A DNA stretch of 29,471 nucleotides from DAOQAK01 sp043801235 (GTDB lineage: Bacteria; Bacteroidota; Bacteroidia; Bacteroidales; CG2-30-32-10). The stretch lies in NCBI GenBank assembly GCA_043801235.1, contig JAZDMF010000314.1, positions 1 to 29,471 on the forward strand, in the 5' to 3' direction. Below are positions 7,350 to 14,820 of the stretch, in pieces; the first letter of the stretch is position 1; each line of letters begins with the position of its first letter. Made by a program: the position numbers and the translations under genes. The notes under the pieces were generated by a model. That model worked only from the letters and a program-made list of their open reading frames with translations, did not search any database and had not been told where the DNA came from.

Positions 7350-8033
7350 ATGAAAAAAACAAATATTATTTATGCAGCAATAATTTTATCTGCAGTTTTT
7401 CTTTCATCCTGCGGTGGAAACAAGGCAGATGATAAAACACATGACATAAAGGACTCGGTTAAAACAGGAAAAACGATCGGAAACCTGAAAAAGGCAATAA
7501 CCGGTGAAACCACAGCCAAAGCTAAATACAAAATGTTTTCGGAAAAAGCAAAAGAAGAAGGATATGATGAGATTGCCGGATTATTTGCTGCAACATCCAG
7601 AGCAGAATCCATTCATGCAGACAATAACATGAAAGCATTAGAAAAAATGGGTGAAAAATTTGACACTGAAGCTGATAGTTTTGAAGTGAAATCAACTAAG
7701 GAAAACATGGAGGCTGCTATAAAAAGCGAATCATATGAGGTTGAAAACATGTATCCCGATTTTATTAAAACAGCTGAAGCCGAACAGGCCGACGATGCAA
7801 AAAAATCATTTAACTGGGCTATAGAGACAGAAAAAAAACATATTGAACTTTTTCAGAAAACACTCGATGCACTCACAAATAAAAAAGAAAAAGAACTGTC
7901 GATGGACTATTGCGTATGTCCGAAATGCGGCAACACGTATATTGCTGCAGATATTGAAGAAATTTGCGAATTTTGCGGAACAGGAAAAGATAAATTTATC
8001 GGTATCAGCTGGAAGGACGTAAACAGAAAATAG
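7350..8033 (+). CDS. Rubrerythrin with lipoprotein signal
   Basis: A 227-residue diiron protein. Residues 1-21 form a lipoprotein signal (lipobox LSSC, Cys21), unlike ordinary cytoplasmic rubrerythrins. The ferritin-like four-helix domain (about 43-175) has the expected ligands: Glu53 in TGETTAKAKY, Glu86 and His89 in ExxH, Glu127 in SESYEVENMYP, Glu144 or Glu146, and Glu161/His164 in ETEKKH. A C-terminal rubredoxin-like domain has CPKC (190-193) and CEFC (206-209). Rubrerythrins reduce hydrogen peroxide in anaerobes and microaerophiles. Here the enzyme should sit in the periplasm, anchored to a membrane, so it needs an electron donor there. The preceding DUF2231 membrane protein is the obvious neighbour to consider. 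A weak hairpin (GGGTAAAACCC) follows. Confidence 0.9.
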   Translation: MKKTNIIYAAIILSAVFLSSCGGNKADDKTHDIKDSVKTGKTIGNLKKAITGETTAKAKYKMFSEKAKEEGYDEIAGLFAATSRAESIHADNNMKALEKMGEKFDTEADSFEVKSTKENMEAAIKSESYEVENMYPDFIKTAEAEQADDAKKSFNWAIETEKKHIELFQKTLDALTNKKEKELSMDYCVCPKCGNTYIAADIEEICEFCGTGKDKFIGISWKDVNRK

Positions 8034-8072
8034 AGATTATGCAAAAAATGGGTAAAACCCTGCTTTTATTAA

Positions 8073-8166
8073 GACCCAAATTTCAAACTCCATCCCGATA
8101 ACTATAGAGATCAAATTCAAAAAGGGATTGGAGCTTTGGACTTGAATTTTGGGGCTTGGGGGGCTT
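8073..8166. repeat. TTTGGAATTTGGG-family inverted repeat
   Basis: The left arm (8073-8092, ACCCAAATTTCAAACTCC) and right arm (8123-8166, TTCAAAAAGGGATTGGAGC, then TTTGGACTTGAATTTTGGGG) are loosely complementary. The element occupies the gap between the convergent rubrerythrin and response-regulator genes and could serve as a two-way transcription barrier. Confidence 0.6.
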
Positions 8167-8173
8167 TTTATTT

Positions 8174-8869
8174 TTATTGTCCCTTAGCAAGAAGTTTGAA
8201 TCCTACGCCATGAACATTCAGCAGTTCAATGCCCGGATCGTCTTTCAAATACTTACGGAGTTTTGCAATGTACACATCCATGCTGCGGGCATTAAAATAG
8301 CTGTCATCGTTCCATATCCGGTTAAGCGCTATGGAACGGTCAAGAACAGAATTCAGGTTTTCGGCTAAAAGCTTTAACAACTCCGCCTCTTTTGATGTAA
8401 GTTTCTGAACATCATCCTTAAGGGTAAGGATTTGGTGTGAATAATCGAACACATATTTTCCTAATGTGAAAATACTTTGTTCGCCTGAAACAGTCACAGC
8501 CCTGCGTAATATTGCCTTTATGCGGAGCAGAAGTTCTTCCATGCTGAAAGGTTTTGTCAGGTAGTCATCTGCCCCCAGCTGAAGGCCTTCAATACGGTCT
8601 TCCTGCATGGATTTGGCTGTAAGGAAAAGTATGGGGATTTTCCTGTCGGCTTTTCTTATTTCCTTTGCAAGAGTGAATCCATCTTTCACAGGCATCATTA
8701 CATCAAGTATGCAGAAATCGAATTTTTCGCGTGTGTATGCATCGTATGCTTCCTTTCCGTTGACATATAATTTTGCAGGATACCCTTTTGCTTCAAGATA
8801 AGCTTTCAGTATTGTTCCAAGGTTATGATCGTCTTCAGCAAGTAATATTTTTATTTCATTGTTTTTCAT
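8174..8869 (-). CDS. rprY: OmpR/PhoB-type response regulator, RprY-like
   Basis: A 231-residue regulator. The receiver domain (about 6-122) has the acidic pair (Asp13/Asp14), phosphorylation site Asp56 (FCILDVMMP), Thr84 and Lys106 (LTKPFS). The C-terminal winged-helix DNA-binding domain (about 130-229) has SKEAELLKLLAEN, the recognition region with VYIAKLRKYLK and the wing GVGFKLL. The sequence style, especially LLAEDDHNLG, KGYPAKLY and GADDYLTKPFSMEELLLRI, resembles RprY of Bacteroides, a regulator linked there to redox and stress responses. Its start is 2 bp after the stop of the kinase gene, so both are one transcript. The symbol is by family resemblance, not proven orthology. Confidence 0.92.
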   Translation of the reverse strand: MKNNEIKILLAEDDHNLGTILKAYLEAKGYPAKLYVNGKEAYDAYTREKFDFCILDVMMPVKDGFTLAKEIRKADRKIPILFLTAKSMQEDRIEGLQLGADDYLTKPFSMEELLLRIKAILRRAVTVSGEQSIFTLGKYVFDYSHQILTLKDDVQKLTSKEAELLKLLAENLNSVLDRSIALNRIWNDDSYFNARSMDVYIAKLRKYLKDDPGIELLNVHGVGFKLLAKGQ

Positions 8870-8871
8870 AT

Positions 8872-10509
8872 TTAAGAAATATTTGATTCACCAAACGGCA
8901 AATATATTGTAAATTTTGAACCTTTCTTCAATTCGCTTTCCAGATTGACCACACCTTTATGCATTTCAACAATGGCTTTAACATAACTTAAACCAAGCCC
9001 AAAGCCTTTTACATTATGCACATTTCCTGTAGGCACACGATACAGTTTATCAAAAACTTTTTTCAGGTTGGAGTGGCTTATTCCTATTCCGTTATCCTCA
9101 ACCGAAATATAAATCCCCGGCTCATTATTTTCGGTAACTATGGTAATGACAGGTTTGCCGTGAGTATATTTAATGGCATTGTCAAACAAGTTGTATATTA
9201 CGTTCGTAATGTGAATTCTGTCAGCATTGATAATACTGTTGGATGCAACAAGACAGGTAATAATCCTGCCGCCTTTTGCTTCAACATGCAGGCTGATGTT
9301 TTTAATTATTTCCTTTATTACGGAATGAATATCAACGGGTTCTTTTTTAAGTTTTATCTGGCCTTTTTCGAGAACCGCGGTTTGTAATATTTTTTCCGCC
9401 ATCACTCCCAGCCTGTTATTTTCGTCGCCAATGACATGAAGGTAATTTTTGTACAGCAATTCCGTTTTCGAAACATCTTCATCGGTCAGCGCCTGGCAGG
9501 CAAGCGATATGGTTGATATGGGAGTTTTGAATTCATGTGTCATGTTATTTATAAAATCGTTCTTCATTTCCGAAAGTCTCTTCTGCTTAATAATAGTGCG
9601 TATGGTATAAATGAACGATAGAATAATAAATATTATTAAAAAAGCGGCAACAGTAAGCATAAGGCCTGTCTGGGTAAAAAGATATTTTTCTTTGTTCGGA
9701 AAATATATCAGCAGATATTCGGGGGCTCTGAAAAGATCGCTGGGAAATAGGTTAAAGGCAACACTATTATTGATAAGTTCCTTATGATAGCTTCCTGTTT
9801 TTTCAATGACGAGTTCATTTTTTAACGGGCTGTATATGCCGTATTCAAAATCGGTGCGTATGCCTTTGTTTTCAAGCTCTGCTTTAATAAGTGAATCGAG
9901 TTTTGCCGGCTCAATGCGTTCCTCGATACTGGGGGAATATTTGTAATTGAACATTTCCTCAAATACATCGCTTACAAGAAATGATTTTTTCAGAAACTTG
10001 TCAATTTTATCGCTGATGCTGTCAAAATGGTTGGAAGGGAAATAATATTCCGGAACCGACACCGGCCTGACTTCTTGTTTTTTTACCGTATCCTTATTGC
10101 TTATGATCACCTGATTTGAATCGATATGCATCACTCCGTTTCCGGGTATGGTTTCTGTATATTCAACCGAAACATGCTTGCTTGTATAATTAATGTACGA
10201 TGCCTTTTGAATGTTGAAATCATTTGTCATCGATTCCATTTCTTCGACAAACATATTATTAAGAGAGTCGATAGTGCTGTAAAGACTTACATTCGGACTG
10301 CCTGAGTTTATTTTATTTTTTATCCTGCTTGCGACTTCCAGTTTTTCAAGTTTATAAACCACATTGGTGAGCGCTTCATTCACACTTCTGTCAAAATTCG
10401 CTTCCTTTACAGCCAGGGCATTTTTTATCCAATAAATCTGCATTCCCACCAATCCAATTAATGCAATGGTAATTAACACGATAACCAAAGAAATTATTTT
10501 CCTGCTCAT
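8872..10509 (-). CDS. rprX: Sensor histidine kinase, RprX-like
   Basis: A 545-residue membrane kinase. One helix lies at about 5-27, then a periplasmic sensor region of about 255 residues without a recognised domain, then a second helix at about 284-303 and a cytoplasmic kinase core. The H-box has His325 in NNMTHEFKTPIS. The ATPase domain shows the N-box (NLFDNAIKYTHGKP), G1 (VEDNGIGIS) and G2 (GFGLGLSYVKAIVEMH). No HAMP or PAS domain is evident. It precedes the response regulator by 2 bp. Upstream, at 10561-10596, four TTAAC boxes with exact 10-bp spacing look like a regulator-binding array, suggesting autoregulation. The rprX name rests on gene order and general resemblance. Confidence 0.92.
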   Translation of the reverse strand: MSRKIISLVIVLITIALIGLVGMQIYWIKNALAVKEANFDRSVNEALTNVVYKLEKLEVASRIKNKINSGSPNVSLYSTIDSLNNMFVEEMESMTNDFNIQKASYINYTSKHVSVEYTETIPGNGVMHIDSNQVIISNKDTVKKQEVRPVSVPEYYFPSNHFDSISDKIDKFLKKSFLVSDVFEEMFNYKYSPSIEERIEPAKLDSLIKAELENKGIRTDFEYGIYSPLKNELVIEKTGSYHKELINNSVAFNLFPSDLFRAPEYLLIYFPNKEKYLFTQTGLMLTVAAFLIIFIILSFIYTIRTIIKQKRLSEMKNDFINNMTHEFKTPISTISLACQALTDEDVSKTELLYKNYLHVIGDENNRLGVMAEKILQTAVLEKGQIKLKKEPVDIHSVIKEIIKNISLHVEAKGGRIITCLVASNSIINADRIHITNVIYNLFDNAIKYTHGKPVITIVTENNEPGIYISVEDNGIGISHSNLKKVFDKLYRVPTGNVHNVKGFGLGLSYVKAIVEMHKGVVNLESELKKGSKFTIYLPFGESNIS

Positions 10510-10514
10510 TATAA

Positions 10515-10522
10515 CAAAATTA
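10515..10522 (-). promoter_or_regulatory. Possible -7 element for the kinase-regulator operon
   Basis: On the minus strand this reads TAATTTTG, a full match to the Bacteroidota -7 consensus TAnnTTTG, 5 bases before the ATG. No TTG is seen at the expected -33 distance, and the transcript would be almost leaderless, so this is tentative. Confidence 0.3.
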
Positions 10523-10560
10523 CTTCTTAATACGCCAGAAATGCCCGACAGTAGCGGCGT

Positions 10561-10596
10561 TTAACATATTTTAACATTTGTTAACGTCATTTAACA
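10561..10596. promoter_or_regulatory. Four TTAAC boxes at 10-bp period upstream of the two-component operon
   Basis: TTAACA, TTAACA, TTAACG and TTAACA begin at 10561, 10571, 10581 and 10591. The exact one-turn spacing puts all boxes on the same DNA face, typical of OmpR/PhoB-type regulators binding as head-to-tail dimers. The array is 52-87 bp upstream of the kinase start. Binding by the adjacent regulator is inference. Confidence 0.6.
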
Positions 10597-10690
10597 ATGG
10601 CTGCGAATGATTTGATAGTATATTTACAGTGCAAATAAATGAATTGAATAATGAGTTAAAATAATTTTCGTGTTTTTTTGGGTTATTAAT

Positions 10691-10720
10691 AAAAGCGGGA
10701 ATAAAAAAAATCCCGCTTTT
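10691..10720 (-). terminator. Intrinsic terminator for the 518-residue helical protein gene
   Basis: A perfect 10-bp stem AAAAGCGGGA / TCCCGCTTTT (10691-10700 with 10711-10720) with a 10-base A/T loop starts just after the minus-strand stop codon. On the minus strand it is followed by TTATTAATAA; on the plus strand by a long T run. It could therefore work in both directions. Confidence 0.75.
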
Positions 10721-10721
10721 T

Positions 10722-12278
10722 TTATTTTTTTATTCTTCGCATTTTTTTCTCAATAATTTCTGTCAGGTTTTTGTTTTCAATTTTGGAATCGATCCATGAT
10801 AAGAAATCAAAAAATTCAAAAACTCTTTTTTCATAAGGATCGTTTTTCAAGGGAAGGATCAGCTTTCTGAATTTTTTGAAAGAAACAATCAGCATTTTAT
10901 TATCTGTTATTTGTGAAGCCTGCTTCAGAAAATCGAAGAAAAGCTTTTCCAGTCTGAATAATTTTTGTTTTTCTTTAAAATACCTGTAAGTTGCACGGAT
11001 ATTGTATTCAAGCAGGTCGAAGTTGTTCAATTCATAATGTATCATTAAATTAAAAATACGTGAAAAACCGTAAATATCAATTCTTACTTCGCTTTTTTTA
11101 ACATTTAATATTTTATTGTTCCAGTTAAGGCTGGCAGAAAAATTTCCGGAAGTAAAATAGACACAAGACATCTGGTACCATAACAGCACTTCTCTTTCAA
11201 TGCTTATTTTTCCCTTGAAAATTTCAAGGCCTTCGGTAATATTATCCATCAGCTTCAGGGCTTCCTGTACTTTTCCCGACTCAATATAAAGGTCGCATTC
11301 CAGCGAATAGGAAAAACAAAAAATGCGCTGCTTAAAGTTCTCGCCCGAGGCTGCAGGAAATTTACCGGGGATGTTGCGCATCTCATCAATTAATGAGCGA
11401 AACTCTGCAAACTTTTTCAACTGCGAACATCGTATCGCCTGATTGTTAAGTATAGCCAGATAGGTTCCCGGATCATCATTTATCTGATGAGGATTTTGTT
11501 TCATAAGGCTGATGAGCTTTTTATTGTAAATGTACGACTTTTTACTGTCGCCGATATTCAGGTAATAGCTGCATAGCGCCCTGTAATAATGCATTTTTGC
11601 ACTGTAGCTTACCGCAAGATTTACGTCGGCAAACATCGATTTATTTAGAGAACCTCTGTATTTGTCAATAGTCCTGCTGTCGCGTGTACGGCCAATTTTT
11701 TTAAGGAAAACAAACATCTTCATGCTTTCCCTGTTGTATTTGGCTATGTTATCAATTTTCTCAAGCACATGTCTATCGTCATCGAAATTTGCCTTTAATT
11801 CTTTTTCTATTTTTTTCACCCTTGGCTCAATCATTATCACCCGCCGTTCCCATTTAAGAATTTCTATCTGATATGAAAATTTCTCGTAAAATGCCGCTGT
11901 CCTTTTTGCTTTTAAAATTAGTTTCCTGCATTCCTTATGCATGTTTTTGTTAAACAGAAATGCAATATCGGCAAGCATTCCATTGAGTTCGCTCTCTATG
12001 TTATCATGACTGTGATAACTGCGAAGGCATTTTAAAATAAGATGATACAAATGATTTTTAAACCTTGAAATATTTTCAACACATGCTTTTTTATCCACAA
12101 GTAAAGCGGAAATAATTTCTTTTTCATTGTATTCCGACTGTTTTTCAATATATCCAAATAACTTCATGTATTCGCTGCCATTTCCTCCGGCATGGATTGC
12201 CGCGTATTTCCTGAAGTATGTTTTTTCATTCTTTTCAAGAGAATGAATCAGAATAAAAAGGGCATCAGAAGTTTTCAT
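10722..12278 (-). CDS. Conserved all-helical (TPR-like) protein of unknown function
   Basis: A 518-residue protein with no signal peptide and no membrane helix, so probably cytoplasmic. The N-terminus (ALFILIHSLEKNEKTYFRKYA) resembles a class of large uncharacterised Bacteroidota proteins that begin with a SLxKxEKRYFK-like segment and continue as helical repeats. The middle and C-terminal parts contain helix pairs such as ALCSYYLNIGDSKKSYIYNK and SCVYFTSGNFSASLNWNNK, which look like degenerate TPR units. It is Lys/Phe/Tyr rich. No catalytic motif was found. It is transcribed alone and divergently from pgi, with a terminator directly after the stop. A scaffold or regulatory partner is plausible, but the function is unknown. 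Confidence 0.8.
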   Translation of the reverse strand: MKTSDALFILIHSLEKNEKTYFRKYAAIHAGGNGSEYMKLFGYIEKQSEYNEKEIISALLVDKKACVENISRFKNHLYHLILKCLRSYHSHDNIESELNGMLADIAFLFNKNMHKECRKLILKAKRTAAFYEKFSYQIEILKWERRVIMIEPRVKKIEKELKANFDDDRHVLEKIDNIAKYNRESMKMFVFLKKIGRTRDSRTIDKYRGSLNKSMFADVNLAVSYSAKMHYYRALCSYYLNIGDSKKSYIYNKKLISLMKQNPHQINDDPGTYLAILNNQAIRCSQLKKFAEFRSLIDEMRNIPGKFPAASGENFKQRIFCFSYSLECDLYIESGKVQEALKLMDNITEGLEIFKGKISIEREVLLWYQMSCVYFTSGNFSASLNWNNKILNVKKSEVRIDIYGFSRIFNLMIHYELNNFDLLEYNIRATYRYFKEKQKLFRLEKLFFDFLKQASQITDNKMLIVSFKKFRKLILPLKNDPYEKRVFEFFDFLSWIDSKIENKNLTEIIEKKMRRIKK

Positions 12279-12296
12279 ATGTTAATTCGGTTATTC

Positions 12297-12331
12297 CAAA
12301 AGTAATTATTTTGTTCAAATGACTAAATTTG
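12297..12331. promoter_or_regulatory. Divergent -7 elements between the helical-protein gene and pgi
   Basis: 12324-12331 reads TAAATTTG on the plus strand, 25 bases before the pgi ATG. 12297-12304 reads TACTTTTG on the minus strand, 18 bases before the start of the divergent gene. Both match TAnnTTTG fully, but neither has a TTG at the ideal -33 spacing. Confidence 0.45.
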
Positions 12332-12356
12332 TACAATAATCATAAGATAACAAAAG

Positions 12357-13706
12357 ATGACAAAGATTCTTGTTGATATTTCAAAAGCCTTTGGAATAAT
12401 GTCTGAAAGTGAAATAAAATCATTTTCCGGAAAACTTGAAACCTCATACAGAATGCTGCTTGAGAAGACGGGCAAGGGTAATGATTTTCTGGGATGGATA
12501 ACACTCCCGACATCCCTAGATAACGCTCTTATTAATAAAATAAATTCAGAAGCCGAAAGGCTTGCCGAGATTTCAGAAATTATTGTTGTTATTGGTATTG
12601 GCGGTTCATATCTGGGTGCCCGCGCAGTTATCGATGCGCTTAAACCTCAATTCGGCCACCTGTTCGGGGAAACAAAAAATCCGCAAATCGTATACGCCGG
12701 AAATAACATCAGTGAAGATTATCATGCTGAACTTCTGGAGCTGCTCGATAAGAAAGATTACAGTATTGTTGTTATAAGTAAATCGGGAACGACCACAGAA
12801 CCTGCAATTGCATTCCGGTTATTAAAAAACCATATTGAGAAAAAATACGGAAATAAAAAATCAAAAGAACGCATCATAGCCATTACAGATAAAGAAAAAG
12901 GTGCATTAAAAAAGTTTGCCACTTCTGAAGGCTATGTCACTTTTGAGATACCCGATGATGTGGGCGGCCGTTTTTCCGTGCTCACACCGGTTGGCCTCTT
13001 ACCGGTTGCAATGGCAGGTATTGATATAAAAAAAATTATTGCCGGTGCGGCAAAAATGCAGAAACAGCTTTGCAGTAAAACCCACCTGGAAAATAATCCT
13101 GCTGCCATTTATGCCGTGATACGAAATATCCTTTACATGAAAGGAAAAACAACGGAGATTCTTGTCTGCTATCAGCCATCCTTGCAATATTTTTCAGAAT
13201 GGTGGAAACAGCTTTACGGCGAAAGTGAAGGGAAAGACGGCAAAGGAATATTTCCAGCCAGCGTAGGTTTTACAACGGATCTTCATTCCATGGGCCAATA
13301 TATTCAGGATGGAGTGCGTAATATTTTTGAAACAGTTATTTCGGTCGAAAGACCAAGGAAGCATTTGCAGATACCCATGGATGCCGACAACCCTGATGGA
13401 TTGAATTTCATTGCAGGAAAAAGATTGCATGAAGTAAATAATATGGCTGAGCTGGGTACTGTGCTCGCTCATGTTGACGGAAATGTTCCCAATATAAAAA
13501 TTAGCATTCCTGTTCTTGATGAAGAAAATTTGGGTGCATTGATTTATTTTTTTGAATTTGCCTGCGGCCTCAGCGGCTACCTGCTTGATGTGAATCCCTT
13601 TGATCAGCCCGGAGTTGAAGCTTATAAAAACAACATGTTTGCATTGCTGGGAAAACCCGGATTTGAAGAACAAACGGAACAAATAAAATCAAAACTTAAA
13701 ATATGA
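12357..13706 (+). CDS. pgi: Glucose-6-phosphate isomerase
   Basis: A 449-residue enzyme converting glucose-6-phosphate and fructose-6-phosphate, the short form found in Firmicutes and Bacteroidota. SIS-fold signatures are clear: IGIGGSYLGARAVIDAL near residue 80, SKSGTTTEPAIAFRLL for phosphate binding, DDVGGRFSVLTPVG, and the catalytic segment SEWWKQLYGESEGKDGKG. Near the C-terminus NPFDQPGVEAYKNN supplies the conserved Lys. Its TGA overlaps the ATG of the next gene (ATGA), showing translational coupling with a lipoprotein gene, and a phosphoglycerate kinase homologue lies two genes further. Confidence 0.97.
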   Translation: MTKILVDISKAFGIMSESEIKSFSGKLETSYRMLLEKTGKGNDFLGWITLPTSLDNALINKINSEAERLAEISEIIVVIGIGGSYLGARAVIDALKPQFGHLFGETKNPQIVYAGNNISEDYHAELLELLDKKDYSIVVISKSGTTTEPAIAFRLLKNHIEKKYGNKKSKERIIAITDKEKGALKKFATSEGYVTFEIPDDVGGRFSVLTPVGLLPVAMAGIDIKKIIAGAAKMQKQLCSKTHLENNPAAIYAVIRNILYMKGKTTEILVCYQPSLQYFSEWWKQLYGESEGKDGKGIFPASVGFTTDLHSMGQYIQDGVRNIFETVISVERPRKHLQIPMDADNPDGLNFIAGKRLHEVNNMAELGTVLAHVDGNVPNIKISIPVLDEENLGALIYFFEFACGLSGYLLDVNPFDQPGVEAYKNNMFALLGKPGFEEQTEQIKSKLKI

Positions 13707-14344
13707 AAAAGATAATTAATGTGGTTTTTTTATTGTCGGTTTTTGTGTTTTCGTGCTGGCCCGGACCGTCCGATAGTGATATGACATTCAAAATCACCGT
13801 TCCTGAAAACACCGACAATTCAAAATTATTGTTCAGTCCCGATGAATATTCAATGCAACTGGAAAGAGTTTCAGTAATGACAGGCTCAAATTCCGGACTT
13901 GAAATTAAATGGTCAGCAAAAGAAAACTCCAAGCAGCAATTGGTGATGAAAATATTTCTTCCATCAACAGAGAAATTTAAAATATGGAATTCATCGCCTG
14001 AAAAGGTGGAATGCTCAACTCCTGAACTGCCTTTTACCTTAACTGAAAAAGATTTTGACAGTGTTTATTCAGCAAGAGTTCAACGCAAAATAAATGCATA
14101 TATCAGCCTGAACAGGGAAACACAAATTATGTCCGATCAAACGGATGTGGATTATCTTACTTTTCCAAAATTTTCACTTGAAATCAGTAAACTTCATTTT
14201 ACGAAGAACACAATAACAATGGAATGTAAATTTGAAGGGTCGCTGACAGAGAAATACAAAGAAATAATCGGTGCTGATTATTCGATCAGCGGTACATACA
14301 GTCTGGATAAAATAAAAACAGGCATCATGGAAGTTGATGATTGA
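13703..14344 (+). CDS. Lipoprotein of unknown function
   Basis: A 213-residue protein with a short signal peptide and lipobox-like VFSC (Cys18). The mature part looks mostly beta, with repeated hydrophobic/polar strands (LEISKLHFTKNTITMECKF, then YSISGTYSLDKIKTG). I do not recognise the family. Its start overlaps the pgi stop by four bases, so translation is coupled to the glycolytic enzyme; whether this means a shared role is unclear. The end is 32 bp before the SH3 lipoprotein, and a good promoter begins inside its last codons. Confidence 0.72.
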   Translation: MKKIINVVFLLSVFVFSCWPGPSDSDMTFKITVPENTDNSKLLFSPDEYSMQLERVSVMTGSNSGLEIKWSAKENSKQQLVMKIFLPSTEKFKIWNSSPEKVECSTPELPFTLTEKDFDSVYSARVQRKINAYISLNRETQIMSDQTDVDYLTFPKFSLEISKLHFTKNTITMECKFEGSLTEKYKEIIGADYSISGTYSLDKIKTGIMEVDD

Positions 14345-14363
14345 TTCCTTAAATGTACATTTG
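14334..14363 (+). promoter_or_regulatory. Bacteroidota-type promoter before the SH3 lipoprotein gene
   Basis: TTG at 14334-14336, a 19-bp spacer, then TACATTTG at 14356-14363. This fits the Bacteroidota consensus (TTG at -33, TAnnTTTG at -7) and ends 13 bases before the ATG at 14377. It would let the SH3 lipoprotein and the phosphoglycerate kinase be transcribed apart from pgi. Confidence 0.6.
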
Positions 14364-14376
14364 TAAAAAATAAATT

Positions 14377-14820
14377 ATGAAAAAACTTTTAAATTTTTCA
14401 TCTGCAATTTTGCTAATAATTTTTCTCGTTTTTGTTTCATGTTCAGGTAACAGTAAAGAAATACGCGAAAAAGCTGTAACCGATTCAATAGCACGTGAGC
14501 AGGCAATTGCAGATTCTGTTAAAAAAATTGAAGAACAATTCCCTAAATCTCTGGTAATTCAGGGAACGAATGTTAACATGCGCGTTACTCCAAAGCTTGA
14601 TGCAGTAATAATTAAACAATTGAAAACTAACGACACCTGCGAGGTTCTTGAAAAAGGAAAAAAACAAACAGTTATGGATAAAACGGATTATTGGTATAAA
14701 ATCAAATTCAGAAATAAGGAAGGTTGGATTTTCGGTGCGTTCACATCAATAAAACTCCCGCCGGAAACGGAAGAAAAACCGAAAACAGGAATTATATTTC
14801 ATCAGAAAAAAAATAAATAA
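14377..14820 (+). CDS. SH3-domain lipoprotein
   Basis: A 147-residue lipoprotein with lipobox FVSC (Cys22). After a charged helical linker (IREKAVTDSIAREQAIADSV, continuing to KKIEEQF) comes a bacterial SH3-like domain at about residues 58-128: GTNVNMRVTPKLDAVIIKQL, a turn, then YWYKIKFRNKEGWIFGAF. Bacterial SH3 domains often bind peptidoglycan peptides or act as adaptors in the envelope. The TAA stop shares one base with the ATG of the following kinase gene, so the two are tightly coupled. The specific ligand is unknown. Confidence 0.85.
   Translation: MKKLLNFSSAILLIIFLVFVSCSGNSKEIREKAVTDSIAREQAIADSVKKIEEQFPKSLVIQGTNVNMRVTPKLDAVIIKQLKTNDTCEVLEKGKKQTVMDKTDYWYKIKFRNKEGWIFGAFTSIKLPPETEEKPKTGIIFHQKKNK

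Noticed and set aside
8040..8075. GGGTAAAACCC hairpin after the rubrerythrin gene as a terminator
   Set aside because: The stem is only 4-5 bp and the T run is interrupted, so I did not list it as a feature.
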